A stretch of DNA of 64,000 nucleotides, taken from Ixodes scapularis (taxonomy: Eukaryota; Arthropoda; Arachnida; Ixodida; Ixodidae). The notes below the pieces were generated by a model, which worked only from the letters and a program-made list of their open reading frames with translations, was not told where the DNA came from and ran no database searches. Of the stretch, positions 12,666-24,603 are shown piece after piece; position 1 is the first letter of the stretch, and each line of letters starts with the position of its first letter. The translations under genes and the position numbers were made by a program. The stretch covers positions 50,773,609 to 50,837,608 of the forward strand of contig NW_024609837.1 of the NCBI RefSeq assembly GCF_016920785.2, given 5' to 3'.

Positions 12666-13090
12666 GTAGGTTTGGTCATGAGCAAACATTCTCGCACGAA
12701 AATCGATAAGATGTTGGAAGGCCGAGTAACTGCAGGATTAGCACCGAAGACTGGAGTTCCTTTGTGTCCCGAAGCTCAAGGAGACTTGAGGCATTGAAGA
12801 AAGGGCTTGCCCCCCACCCCCCTTTCTCCCCAAAGTAGGAACTTTTGTCCAATACAGGACGTGTGCACTGCTTTCTCACTCAAAAGAAACAACAAAGCGC
12901 AGCACCCGCACTGAAGCTCCTCTGCTGCTCCCATAGTTTGTGCCGTACTCAAAGAATCGCGTGCTAAAAAGCAACGCGAAGGTGATCTTTCAGCGTTTCC
13001 TTTCCTCCCAGAACCCAAAATATGCGGGTCTTCCAAGATTCGAAGGCAGTTCAAGAAAGCTTAGTGATCCCCCGACGTTTTTACATAAAA
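12666..13090. other. Non-coding stretch, no gene seen
   Basis: Overlapping short frames on both strands, with no motif and no RNA. Confidence 0.5.
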
Positions 13091-13473
13091 AAGCTCAAGG
13101 TACCCCTAGGCACTTCTTACGAGTTGTGAATCCGAAAGCATGTAAGCCGCTCGACCGCTCCCTTTTTCGTCTGCTGCGTAGTTTTCGTGACCGGTCAGCG
13201 CGCGTGCTCCCCTAAGCACGCTGACCTTGGACGCTCCGTGTTAACGGCGCGCTGATGGACTCGCAGCGCCATGGGATGAGCGGTCGTGGAAACTGACGAG
13301 CGCAGCGGCCAATGGGAGCCCCGTCGACGCGCGCCAGCCAGTGGAACCGAAGGCGAAATCCATCAGCTTTACTTCGCTCCTATTGAAATCGCTGAAACTA
13401 GGTGCCGTTTTCGCGCTTCAAACTGACGACGTCAGCACGCTTCATGGGACCACCAATTGATGCTTTCGCATTA
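13091..13473 (+). mobile_element. MITE family B, copy 1
   Basis: The segment begins with AGGTACCCCTAGGCACTTCT and an AATCCGAAAGCA motif (13139-13150), and ends with TGCTTTCGCATT (13462-13473), the inverted form of AATGCGAAAGCA. The same layout recurs at 28930-29262 and 40813-41305, including the subterminal blocks TAGGTGCCG, GACGTCRG and CCATGGGACA-like near the right end. It is noncoding. The outermost left boundary is uncertain because copies 1 and 3 share about 45 bp beyond the AATGCGAAAGC motif. Confidence 0.75.
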
Positions 13474-13525
13474 AAAATATTAAACAAGCAGTTTTTGGTG
13501 AACATTGTTCTCTGGAATGCCGAGG

Positions 13526-13850
13526 CATAGCCTCCTATAAACTAACAAAGCCTGGCAGATCGCCACGAGATGCGGCCGCCGGAATGAAAAAGGTGGAGCG
13601 GCACACAACAGATGAGAGGAGAGCCACGTGACTAGCGCCCCGCTGGGGCAAGACACCGAAACACACTTCTCCCGACTCCCGAGCGAACGAGTGTGTTTCG
13701 GGTCCTCGCCGCTGCAAAAGCTGTACGCTGACGTCCAGGTTCCCCGAAAAATGCTCTGTGCTATCAGATCCTCGCGCTCCAAATCTGTGACCGGGCACAA
13801 TATGGCTCCGTCGTCGAACTGCCAGGCTTTGTGAGTAGAAAAAAGGCTAT
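13526..13850. mobile_element. MITE family A, copy 1 (~325 bp, 33-bp TIRs)
   Basis: The left end CATAGCCTCC...AAAGCCTGGCAG (13526-13558) is repeated inverted at 13818-13850. An internal inverted pair (CCGAAACACACT at about 13656 and AGTGTGTTTCGG at about 13690) extends the fold-back. Imperfect 7-bp direct repeats GCCGAGG and GGCGAGG flank it (6/7), a possible target-site duplication. A second copy lies at 27284-27652. Frames crossing it are shadows and there is no transposase. Confidence 0.85.
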
Positions 13851-14900
13851 GGGCGAGGAGACAATGAGATTATAAGGACGCAGATCGGCTAGTTGCGTTC
13901 CGCGAGCAAGAATAATATAGGTTGTGAGGGGGCCTTTCTGACACGCGTGGAAATGCTTGGGAGCAATGTGTACTCACCTTCCTTGAATTTTCTACCCGAT
14001 TTCTCAGATTAGAGAAACTTTACATTATCCAATTAGGAATGAATCAAGTTGGGACTAAAACAGCTTCGCAGATTCAGCAATACTTTGGTATTTTTTTTAT
14101 AGCGACTCTATTTATTTGTTTACTCATACAGCTCGCCAAGCCGAGGCTGTAGAATGAATGGTACAAAAACGAAAACAATAAGGAAAAAGTGGCATCCTCT
14201 TCTTTTTTTCTTTTACTATCTAAATGAAGAGTAGAGAAGTGGATTATGAATTTTAAATTAAAGAAGCAGCGGTCCAAGATGGCGCAGAATACATTTGTGA
14301 CATCCATATTTTGCAGAAGGAAAAATCTGCTTCCCCACTATCTTCCTCCTGATGCAAAACGCACCAAGGTGACACGGAGTACGTGCAGAGGATGACTCGA
14401 CCCCGTGTGCCTCCCATTTATCCGACTATGACTATTGCATTTCGACACATCATTTTTGAGGTTCTTTCAGCCACCTCAAAGGTATAAAAGCAGGAAACGT
14501 GACAAAGCGGGAAAAACAAGATATTCGACAAAATCATCGGTGGTATACCAGCCCCCTACTCGCCACAGAGGTGACAACATTTTACAAGCAAGGTGGCTTC
14601 CGATGTAATCTAAAGAAGAAAAAAAATCAGACAAAAGACAAGGGTTGCGCTCTCTTTCGGCTTAGTAGGTACTGCACCTCGTCCATCATAAATGAAGGAG
14701 TATGGAGACGTTGGCAGAGCTTCCTCTGCTCCTCTTGCCGCTTATTAGTGCGATAGTGTAAAACCACGGTCGCACTGGTAATACATCATATAAAAGACTG
14801 TTTGGATACACTGCTTGACACATTGGTCATCCAAAAACTGTCTCCAAACATGTTTGAAGCATGTATGAAGGAAACAGACTTCTAACATGCTCGAGGCGCG
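13851..14900. other. Non-coding stretch, no gene seen
   Basis: Mostly AT-rich sequence with a poly(T) tract near 14092-14098. A short imperfect inverted pair occurs around 14780 and 14850 (TGTTTGGA and TCCAAACA). No gene supported. Confidence 0.5.
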
Positions 14901-15650
14901 GTGTACAAGGAGCGCGGTTGCGGCTCTAGAGACAATATGGAGACAATGAGCGATGGCTGTGACAACCTCCCTGGGACCATCAGGCGACTCAATAGAGCGA
15001 TCAATATATGCTTCATCCTACTCCCGGACAGCTCGACCCAAAGCTCGCGGGACCTCCTGGCACCCCATGGCGAGACACCGGGAAGGCTAATGCCGTCGAT
15101 GAACTTAGCACGCTACACTAACCTCCCCGCGACGTCTCAGACGCCTAAGCGACCCAGGACCGGACAGCGAACGACCCCAGTTCTCGGCGACGAACCTCCT
15201 CTTCCTAAACGCAGAAAGGTAAGAGGGATGGCGACAGGACGTAATCCCTGCATATCGCCGAGATCGATAATGGCTCGTTCCCGGAGCGTATATAAGAAAG
15301 GAAAAGTTGGAGTTGGCAACTCGCCACAGTGGTTGGCGACGAAGGCTACGGTGGCGCCACCAGGCGGTACTCTTTCTTTCCGCCTGCGTAGCTTCGCAGA
15401 CGACAGGGTAAGTGCGCGCACAGTACTTTCTGCTCGCTCGCGCGCTCATAAGCCGGCTTCCGTGGGCCATCGATTGTACGGTAGTGGGACTCTTCGCGGA
15501 GCAATAAGGAACCACCGTAGACGGAGAGGGGGCGCTCGCGACGCTACATTCTCTCTACCTCTCTATCTATTCGTCTGGATGGCCGCGGCGCCCTCTATGG
15601 TCAGACGGGAGATACATTTGGGGTGCTGGGGCTCCCTCAGACAAAAGTAA
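14901..15650 (+). other. CpG-rich region with a long but unrecognised open frame
   Basis: A 249-codon plus-strand frame spans this interval. It includes a basic PPLPKRRKVR stretch resembling a nuclear localisation signal, followed immediately by AAAG|GTAAGA (exon-like end at about 15220). However, a 136-codon minus-strand frame overlaps it and its composition is simply CpG-rich, which lengthens chance frames. I do not recognise a family and do not call it a gene. It may overlap a promoter. Confidence 0.2.
15288..15413 (+). promoter_or_regulatory. Possible core promoter and short first exon
   Basis: A TATATAAG box lies at about 15290-15297. Downstream, a CTCTTTCTTTCC pyrimidine tract at 15370-15381 resembles the TCT initiator/5' TOP start used by ribosomal-protein genes. 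It is followed after about 26 nt by CAGG|GTAAGT, a consensus splice donor at 15407/15408. The TATA-to-tract distance (about 80 bp) is too long for one canonical promoter, so these may be independent or coincidental. Confidence 0.2.
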
Positions 15651-16430
15651 ACACTCTCGGTGTAGACCGTGTGGCTGTTGTGTGGGGACCTAATATGGGC
15701 CTGGCGTTCCCGGTACAGCTCCGCGATCTCGACAAAGAAGGCGCTGCAATGTTCTTTATTGCGGCCTGTGCGAAGCTAAGCCATTTGCGGAGAATTGCGC
15801 CAAAAGAAAACAACTACAAGAAGAAAAAGAAAAACAGGCAATCGTCGACGTTCGTATAATTTTTATATCCCGCACGACGAGTCGTCATTATCATTATTTT
15901 GAACGCGAACGGAACCGTGAACTGAATTTAAATTGAGGAAATCCAAAATTGTATGTAACGCCACCGAGGACAAGTGCGCAGGACGGCTACTTCCAACACT
16001 TCCGTCTAAAAGAGCAATATACAACTCAATAATCCCTGCAAAAAAAGAAAAGATGTGGGATGGCCCTGCTTTTCTAATGTTAATGTCTACACACCCCGAA
16101 TTTTTTCCTTCAGAATGGTTGGAGCGATATCGAATGCACCGAGCAAAGCAGCCGAAAAACAGCGTAAAACTATATGGCACCGACGCCTAACTAAACAACG
16201 CCGTTTTTGTACTGCCTTTTTCCCTTTTTCCCTCTCTTTTGTACGAAGACGAACAAATAAACTTAAAACCGACGCCGAAAATTGGCAAGTTGAATTACGC
16301 TGAGAGATGAACCACTGGAACGCTTCGCCGCTAAACCAACACGCCTGACCGTTCGCCGCGTTCCTTTTGCATTTTTGCCCGTCTTACTCTTCCTCCCATC
16401 ACGACCACCGATGTGAGTGCTTACGATCGG
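15651..16430. other. Non-coding stretch, no gene seen
   Basis: Short overlapping frames only, with no motif or RNA gene recognised. Confidence 0.5.
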
Positions 16431-16870
16431 ACTTGTACGCCACTCAATATACAAGGAGTAAGTGTTATTTGTACTTTATTACTTTTTGGAGTAATTTTTG
16501 TAATGATTCGAATACATTTATCAGGAAGTCATCGTAAGAGTAATTTGATTACTCTTGAAAGTACTAAAATTACTTGCAACCATTACTGTCTTTTCCTTCC
16601 CTTCCTAATGCCGTTCTTTGTTTGTACGGGTTTCCTACAAAGACACTAACAAGAAAATGCCGAAGTAAGTCTCCGATATGTTCGTCGTTCTAATCCAATA
16701 ATGGGCCGTAAGAGGGACCAGTTTTCAACCCGGCTGAAAAATCCGTTCTTTTGAGAATCTGAACTAATCAGAAATGCGACGGTTGCTTTTCCAAGTAATG
16801 GACAAAAGTAAAAGTTGTAACCCGATTAATCGCCACCTTTTACTCGACTAACCCATCGATTTGTCGGCTT
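16431..16870 (+). repeat. Dispersed repeat family D, copy 2
   Basis: Starts with a TCGGACTTGTACGCCACTCA block similar to 10289-10308, then continues with ATTACTTTTTGGAGTAATTT, AGTACTAAAATTAC and the other blocks shared with 10835-11230. This copy is uninterrupted, which allows the LINE insertion in copy 1 to be recognised. Confidence 0.6.
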
Positions 16871-19800
16871 TGTTTATTTCTATGCATAATATTTTTTCCT
16901 AACTCTTTTTTTTTTTGTTGCTTTTGCTGAATATGTGATGGCGCAATATACATTATGAATCAATCTCCATGTGCAGTTAAGAATAGTTTAAAGTCACTCA
17001 CACTTACATATTATTACTCGAGCTGCATGAGGCAAAGAGGTTCGTTGATACTGTCCGGCAAGAGCGAGCTCTTTTAATTGTTCACACTAGTCTCTGCTCC
17101 GCTAAACAGACACTGGAGCGGCGTTGAAGTGGACGAGACATGTGTAGCCTTCTGCACCATGTCTGGAGTTAGAAATCTCGCCGCTACAGTTTAATTTCTT
17201 CTAAAATTTGACCTAAAGTCTGCCCTTCATACAGGTGTGCTTGTCCGCGTCTGGGTGTTGAAAGCATTTAAATTTTACTTTCGTTTGGATTAGCGATTAA
17301 AAGGTTAAAAACTTTTAATCGGGATTAAAGTATTCATTGATTAATCGGTAGGTAAATGCCGCCAAAAACATACACAAATGATTTATGTTGTCGTCCACAC
17401 GGACGTAGTCCTCAACTTGGTCGTTAGGGGCGCGACGACTGTTTCCCGTCCCGTATAGATCGTCGCCCCAGCGTTTTTTGTTTGCTCCATTTGCCTGCTC
17501 AGCCCAATCTCTGTTTCAGGTCCTCTGCGATGTGTAACCTGTTAAAAGCAGAACATTAAAGAGTAAGGGTAACTTCGGCGTTCATTTAACTTCCTCTGTG
17601 ACTGGACGCGCGCAATAACAACGCTCTCCGCGTGTTCGATAAAGATAACCTATAACCAGTTATGGCTTATACTAACATCCCTCTCCTATATGCATCCTCT
17701 CCGCAGTAAATGAGAAGCATTTCCGTAATGTCGCCTTTAAACCAAAAACTCAATAAGTGATACAAAAACTAATGTTAGCACCCTCCCTAGAATGAATGTA
17801 CTAAAAAAACTCTGGAAAACGTTGAAACTGTTTTAAGTCCTCAATCCTGACAAGACAAATGGCCCTCCCCAAACATCCTTTCGAGGATTTGGGACAGCGA
17901 GGGGGGCGTAATTATTAACAATCAGCAAACGCGTAATGGAAGGAAAAAAAAAGTATTTATCTTTTATGTCATTCTTATTTCGGAAACTAGCTCGAGTCCA
18001 CACTGTCGGCGGCATGCAAAAACAAAAAGAAAAAAAGCGTCTTACTTTTTTATGTGTTTGTGTGTGGGTGTTTTTTAATTATTTTTCCCAGATCTACTTG
18101 GAGGGAAAAAGGATGCAATCCGTTTTCGTTCTCCTAACATTATAAAGCTTAAGAAGTTCCAGAGCAAAAAAAGAAAAAAAGAAAAAGGCTAAGAATGTAA
18201 CGCGTTATTTCAACCCCTTTAAATGATCCACGAACCGAAAAAGAACGCGCAACGAGTGTGAACGCGTAGGCCCATCTGCTATTTAGCGTTCATCTTATAT
18301 TTAAAAAAAAAAATCGCTTCGTGCGCATTTATGAATATATATGTTTAGTTGGTGCCCTGACACCTTGTCTTTTTCCACCCCCACGCCTATTTTTTTTTTT
18401 TAATACGTTCTTTTCCGCTCCGCTTGGCAGAGCTTCGTGCCAAATCCATGCCGCGACGAAACTATTCTTTTTCAGCTTCGCCTATTCGCTACGCACAAAC
18501 CTGCTTTAAAAAACAAAACGAAAACAAGACAAACAGGTGAAACCTTTAATATGTCACCTTTCTTTTTTACTTCTCCCAGCGATTACGATATCGTCGTTGG
18601 GAGAGCGTTTCGTCGCTCCAACTTAAAATTCCTTGCTACTTCATTTACAAGTAGATCGACGACCAATACAAATGACAAAGCGCATTCCGCTGGAACAAAA
18701 TGGCGGTATGCAGTTAAAACCTCTGCTGTGTGCTGTCATTCGCTTCAGACACGCATACACATGCACGCACGCGCTAAAACTTCCACGGTCACAAAAGCAC
18801 AAACAAACGCACACACAGAGATAAATACGCAAGCATATACGCAAACACAGACACACACAAACAAACACGAGCGTGCGTGCAAACAAACGGAAATACATAA
18901 GCTAACACGAGCCAACACACGCACGCACGCGCACACACAGAATGCGCGACTGTATCAGAAGCAGGTTGGACTATCTCAAAAATAAACTTTTAACCATGTG
19001 GAAAATGTCGGAATTGCAGCCAACGCTTGGCGGAACTACTGCAGACTTATTCCGGAAGCGCGTACGCACATGCACGAATTGCACGCTGCACGCTGCGAAT
19101 TACGGTTGCAGGTAAACATGTGACAAGCCGTTTTCTTTTTTTTTTTTTTTTTTTTGCTAAATAAGCATTTTTGTACATATAATTGCCGTTCACGCTTAAA
19201 ATTGCACGATAAACAAGTACCTTCCGAAATACACAACACTAAAACGAGAGAGGCAGCGGCGATAAATACGCTGCATGAAGTAGAGGATGACTGCCGTAAG
19301 AGGGAATGAAATGCGGTGCAGGAAATACGTTAAACGTCCGGCTTTTTCTCGCAAACTCTAACCTCCGGATACTGCGCCAAAAACAAAAGAAAGGTCGCAA
19401 ATAAACAAAAAAATATTCGTCATCTTCGATTAAAAGCATTTGAAGAAATACTTCGGAGTGATCCAAATCTGAGCATTAAGTGAGTACACGTTTTAGCGAA
19501 GAAACAGTACAAGGTAGAGATTTTACGAAAACAAAATAAACAAACATAACTAAACAACTGCACTGAAAAAAAAAAAAGCAAGAGAAAGGACAGGGAAGCG
19601 GGTTGTTTGGAGCACGTAACCATGAACCGCCACAACGAGGAAGAAAACGAGTATTTCATCGATCCTCTTCGGAGGTTAACCGCGTTCACTCTGCCGCTAT
19701 ACCATGATTAGACGACGTTGGTGGCCTGCCATGGCCCTCCTTCTCGTAGTCTACGCCCCTTCTCCATTACGGGCGAAAAAAAAAAAGCGAAATACGAGGT

Positions 19801-21206
19801 AAGAAGGAGGTTAGAAAGCAGATGTAGGAACAGGGTATAAAGATGTTTCAAAAAGTAGCCAGACGCAAAAGGTTTCCATACGCCGTCTACTAAGTAGCGA
19901 GTCTGTCGTGTTACCACAGCCGTTATACCTTCCCTATTCCATTTCCGTCTGTCATTTGCGAGCTTCAGAAAACTGCTTGGAGTTACTTCGCTCCCGTTCA
20001 CTTCTTTTCCAGGAGAAAGCACATTGGGAAAAGGGGGGGGGGGGGGGGAGAGTGAGAGAGAGAGGATGCTATAAAACGTGGGGAGATATAAAAAGAAACG
20101 TTCTAGCTCCACTAAATATAAATGCATAATTTGTCGGTCCATGTTCCGACAAAATCCTTAAAAACGGCGTCGCAAAAAAATAAATAAAAATAAAATAAAA
20201 GAGGAAAGAAGCAACTTAGGTCAGAAAAGGGATGCCCAAAAATCCCTACTCGATAAATCACCAGTTCTTATAGGTAACTGCGATAAAAAAAAAAGCATCA
20301 AACATTTAAAAAAAAAAAACTTTTTTAACTTGTGTGACTTTTTTTGGAGTAATTTTTTTTAAAGGCGGGTACATTTTTTTTGTTCAGTTTAGCTAATGTT
20401 CTCTTTAAAGGGACAGATATCAAAATGCTTAACGAGATTAACAGTATGTAAATCTAAAATAGTCGCGGCTTTTCCTCTCTTTTCCATTTCTTAATTTTAC
20501 ATAGGAGAACTTGCGGCTAAATATTCAATCTCTTCTTGTGACAATATTATAGAAGGCGTACTATTTATTTAGTCGCAAGTCTGTCTAGGCGTTGGAAGAG
20601 ATTTTTATGCGTTTTTTTTTATTTAAAAATTGTTTTCAATTCTAGAAGAAGTAGAAGCCGAAGAAGCTGATCATGCGATTCAGAGTTGCTAAAGTGAGCG
20701 CTGTGTGAGCGTTTTGTTCTTCGTGTGTTTGGAAGCTTGAGCGAAAGTTTTTCTGTAAGTTTGCTGTAACGTCGACCAACATGAACAACCAACTCGCACA
20801 ATCTTAAGTTTTAATCGGGTGCTGTTTCACTCGAAATTCACTAGGTGGCAGTTCTGTCGTGGAAAAGCGCGAAACAAAATTACGGTGTGTCTTGACAAAA
20901 AAAAAAAAAAAAAAAAAGAACTGTTGAGAGTTTCGTTAGGTTAGGTTGTCACATCCGAATGTGGGAAGCGGAATGTGCAACTTTGAACGACGGTGGTACC
21001 GCGGTGAGAGAATCGCACTCCCGAACTCCTGTATGATCGGCTTCTAAATGAAGGTGCTTCCTTCCACCTGCCTGACGTGCAAAGCGGGGCTTTTATATCG
21101 CCTCGTATTTCCCAAAGTTAGAATCCCTTACGCCTTGCAGACCCAAGCCTGTACTACTGTTCTACAGGGATCCACCAGATGACAGCCATATTGAAGGAAA
21201 CTAGTG
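16871..21206. other. Long non-coding stretch rich in simple sequence
   Basis: A GATTAAAAG...CTTTTAATC inverted pair lies at 17288-17320 with GATTAATCG words nearby. A degenerate (CA)n-rich tract spans about 18745-18945 and produces a spurious threonine/histidine-rich frame. Poly(T) lies at 19136-19155, poly(G) at 20032-20048, and poly(A) at 20897-20918. A CTTTAAAGGGAC repeat end sits at 20402-20415. A TTTTTTTGGAGTAATTTTTT block near 20338-20360 resembles family D. No gene was recognised on either strand. Confidence 0.5.
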
Positions 21207-21231
21207 CCCCCCCCCCCCCCCCCCCCCCCCC
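21207..21231 (+). repeat. 25-nt C run
   Basis: About 25 consecutive C residues, directly visible. It lies just upstream of family F copy 2. Confidence 0.85.
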
Positions 21232-21254
21232 TCCCAGTGAGAGTTGCGAATGTA

Positions 21255-21338
21255 CCCTTTTCGAGAGCCCCATCGAGTAACATGGGCGGTCGCCATTTCT
21301 TGGGCAGAAAGCGTGTGATTTGATCCGAGCCCTCGCCG
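21255..21338 (+). repeat. Dispersed repeat family F, copy 2
   Basis: CCCCATCGAGTAACATGGG, GCGGTCGCCATTTCTTGGGC and a terminal CCCTCGCC match copy 1 (2911) and, inverted, copy 3 (37711). The minus-strand reading contains LPKKWRPPMLLDGAL, again open. See the family F finding. Confidence 0.65.
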
Positions 21339-21664
21339 AACGCTGACGTCACAACCGTGATTTGACGCGAACTGAACCGGCTACAAGTCCAACTCTGACG
21401 CTACTCTCGTGTCCAAGAGATACTTAGAGAGTACGTGCCCGAGCAATGGCGGACTGGCAAAGTTGGCATTGCAGCAGCAAGATGGCGCGCACTTTTGAAA
21501 AGGGCCTATCGGTCGCAAGGGAGCAACTACGCAGAGTGGCCCCTGGAAAGCACGGCCATTGGCTTTGATCGGAGGTGACACGGGGCACGGATATCAGATT
21601 ATCGCCAACCTTATAGTGTGACTAAAATAACCAGGCTCAATGTAAAGGGTCATTTGCGTTATTA
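21339..21664. other. Non-coding, with one family G-like end
   Basis: Near 21480-21502 the minus strand reads CCCTTTTCAAAAGTGCGCGCC, similar to 37385, 42970 and 45311. No gene. Confidence 0.35.
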
Positions 21665-22450
21665 GAACATGCCGCTCAATATTGCCTGTTAACATTAAAC
21701 TCGTGATTTATGATTCCTCTCTTTTCCGGTCTCATATAAATTATTGCCACCTCGTGTGGGGCACAACAATAACTTCGAATTTAAACAGAACACTGTTACT
21801 TCAAAAAAAAAAAAAAAGATACTACGCATCATCGCGGATGTACACCACCTATATCACATTAAACCGCTGTTCGAAAAATTCAAGATTATTGCCATTACAA
21901 ATATGCTCGTGTATCGTCTTTTGTATGCTTTGCTTTTCGGAACAAATGAATCCCTTGAATTTCTTTGGCGCACCTCGGACTTGAATAAAAAGGAAATCTC
22001 GATCAGTATGCGCTGCTCTGAGATATGGTATGTTCCTCGTTTCCGCCCGAATCATGCTTTACAATCTCTTCGCCATATGTTACCTTCTCTACTCATCAGG
22101 TACCATCTAGAAAACATAGATATATACTCTCTGACTAGAGCTGAATTGTATCAGTGTTTTATCTAACGCGGATGTCTCTGTATGGTATTTTTCTTTTTCT
22201 CGCCTTTCCATAATATGCTTGCTGCCGAACGATCCTGCGCTCTCACTTGTTTGCTATGTTTATTGTACATGCCTAGTTGGTAAGAAAAACTCTATATGCT
22301 GTATAACGATGTTTTTCAACGTATCCCACTTCTTGCCAGATTTCTATGCTTGTTTTGCTTTAGGGCCCCAGACCCCGTCAAGTTACCATATGGTAGCTTT
22401 TTGTCTGGAGGCCCGTCAGAGTAAATTTCTGGAAATAAAGATTTCATTTG
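21665..22450 (+). pseudogene. CR1/L2-like LINE: reverse-transcriptase C-terminal remnant and 3' UTR
   Basis: About 160 codons correspond to the region after the polymerase core of CR1/L2-group LINE reverse transcriptases. The visible signature is SHINYCHLVWGTT, the characteristic YC-x-x-VWG motif, followed by LRIIADVHHLYH and PLFEKFKI. A basic, Phe-rich segment ends the protein at a stop near 22165. The frame changes at a 15-nt A run (21803-21817), so the copy cannot make one protein. About 280 bp of 3' UTR follow, closing with GGCCCGTCAGAGTAAATTTC and GAAATAAAG (about 22410-22441). The catalytic YADD region and the endonuclease are absent, so this is a 5'-truncated dead copy. Confidence 0.8.
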
Positions 22451-22488
22451 CAATCTCAACTTTTCGTCAGAAATGTATTTCACGGGTC

Positions 22489-22489
<1 letters not shown>

Positions 22490-22519
<30 letters not shown>
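22490..22519 (+). repeat. 30-nt T run
   Basis: Directly visible T homopolymer. It may be a poly(A) tail of a minus-strand retro-insertion, but no body was recognised. Confidence 0.85.
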
Positions 22520-23484
22520 CTTGTAAAATTAGGAAGCGTAGCTCCCTTTCTGTAAAAGATAGGGCCAAGAAACTTGCCAGGGTCCACGGCGGACGCCGAC
22601 GCAGACGACCTAGTCGAGTGGCGGGGCGCGTCTGGCGCACGTATTGATAGATGGCGTTAGGAGCAGCGTCAGAAGGTGTAGCAGACCAGCGAAAAAAAGC
22701 AGACGACACGCAGACGAAATCCGTTGACAGCAAAAACGCCATCGTGTTGCAACCGCGTGTTTTTTTTTTTCTTCCTTTTTATTACTTTAAGTTTTAATTT
22801 TATTGTCCGCATTTATTTTTAAACCAAAGGAACATTACAAAAATATTTTGTTCATTTTAATGGACTACGGGAGTCCCGATAAGGAGGTAGCGCCATCTAT
22901 CAAGACGCGCAACAATCACACACCGCTACTCAATTCCGCCCTAGACACTGGCAAATTTTTCGACCTTATTTTTTACGGAAAGGGAACTGCGCTTCGAAGT
23001 TTTACAAGAAATAAACCGGCCTGTGAGATACACCTTTGAGGAAAAGTTAAGATTGATATGTACAGGCGGCGATTTTTACGGCCCATTTTAGATCGAGCCT
23101 GGTCATTTTCGACACCCTATACATCGTAACAAAAACCTAAAAAAAAAAACGGTTTAGCGGGCGTTTGATGGGGAATTCATAATAGCTCTTAATGGGGACA
23201 AATGAGTTGAACGCGGCCAAACTTACCGACAAGGAAAGAAGTATTGCGAGTCATCTTGCGGCAGGCTGTCTCCGCTTTATATTAAGGTTATTTTTTTCTT
23301 GGTGTCACCTTCCTTCGGGCTGGACAGGAGGCGACTTAAAAGAGTGCTCCCTTACCAAGTCCATTCCTTCGTGCCTCATTAGCAAGAAACAGGTGTATCT
23401 TATGTGTAATTCCGTACGCGTGGGTTTCTCTGCGGGCATACGCTTGCGTGGGCTTTCGTGTTTATCAATATGTACACTGGGCGA
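22520..23484. other. Non-coding stretch, no gene seen
   Basis: Short chance frames only. A (T)n tract occurs at about 22760-22770 and an A run at 23139-23148. Confidence 0.5.
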
Positions 23485-23911
23485 CATTGTTAACGCGAAC
23501 ACGATTTTGGCGCTAACAATGTACTGAGTACTGGCGGGCGTCATAATTCATCGCCTAAGTTAGTCTCCCAACCGAGCACTGTTCAACACTATAGGCGACG
23601 TGCGCGACCGAAAGCATCGTTGTGATCGGCCTTCCACGATTGGCCAAACGTCCATTACCACGTCTTTGAGTAGGATTATTTCTGATCTCACAGACGGAAA
23701 TAAGAGCAAAGTCAGACTCTCAACTCTGACAAGAACGTGATGTCTGGGCCGCCGCCACACTTTCTAAGCACAATCGAACTCGTTGCTCGTTAATAATAAT
23801 CTCGTTCATGACGTCAGAGACAGAAACCACAAAAGGGAGCCACCGAAACATCTCGTCTTCAACTGAGAGAAAACTAAGAAAACCGGTGATGGCGTCTTCG
23901 CGCTAACAATG
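23485..23911. mobile_element. Candidate element with short CATTGTTARCGCGAA inverted ends
   Basis: CATTGTTAACGCGAA at 23485-23499 is matched 14/15 by the reverse complement of 23897-23911. A third, inverted copy of the word (GCGCTAACAATG) lies at 23510-23521, making a small hairpin at the left end. The interior is noncoding. The short TIR and extra copy make the boundaries uncertain. Confidence 0.35.
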
Positions 23912-24597
23912 ACGCCGGGTGTACGGGGTTCGTGCGGACATTCACACTTCAGCACGTGTCCTCGATACAATGATCCAATGGGCAGTGTGGTAGCATAGTG
24001 ACCGCAACAGGACATTGCTTGAATAAAAGAAACATTCGATGCATGACGTTTATGAACCAAATCCCTTTCTTACAACCATAATAAATGCGTACGAAACTGA
24101 GAGCATATTCCGGTACAGACGCACGCACGTGCTTCCATCCACAAACGTCGGTGTAAACGTCGCAGACCGTTCGCACACGCTTCGCCAGAAGGCACGCAAA
24201 GGGCGGCCGTCGGTCGTGTTTTGAGTGACAGACATCGTTAACTGGGCTGGGTTCCCACCAAGACATTCGAGTACGAATAAACTCGCCGTCGCTGTCGCCC
24301 AGGGCAGCGGGTGAATTATCGGAGCGATAAAACTCCACGGCCACAAAGCGGTGCCCAAGTAAACCCGTCGCCACCACCGGGAGATTAACGATGGGCGGGG
24401 GACAGCACGCGACAGGCCCAGAAGGAAGAAGGCACCCTCCGAGCTTCCGAAAAACCCGGGCGTCAACTTGGCATAAACCGAAGAAATCAGGAAAATGCGT
24501 ATACGGAGCACGCGACACAGCTCTGGGAACGCTTTGAAAAGGTCCGTGGATCTTCTCTGGGGATCAGAGCGTGGCAGGTCACGTGCCACAAACATTG
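23912..24597. other. Non-coding stretch, no gene seen
   Basis: Two overlapping minus-strand frames of nearly 190 codons cross this interval, but neither shows a recognisable motif and they overlap each other. I regard them as chance. Confidence 0.45.
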
Positions 24598-24603
24598 TAC
24601 AGA

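Noticed and set aside
13480..13800. ~100-codon frames across 13.5-13.8 kb that resemble frames at 27.3-27.7 kb
   Set aside because: The resemblance is explained by the two MITE family A copies, and the frames have no transposase motifs.
14901..15650. 249-codon plus-strand open frame as a gene
   Set aside because: A long minus-strand frame overlaps it, composition is CpG-rich, and no family is recognised. Kept only as a low-confidence region.
18437..18985. 182-codon Thr/His-rich frame
   Set aside because: Translation of a degenerate (CA)n tract.
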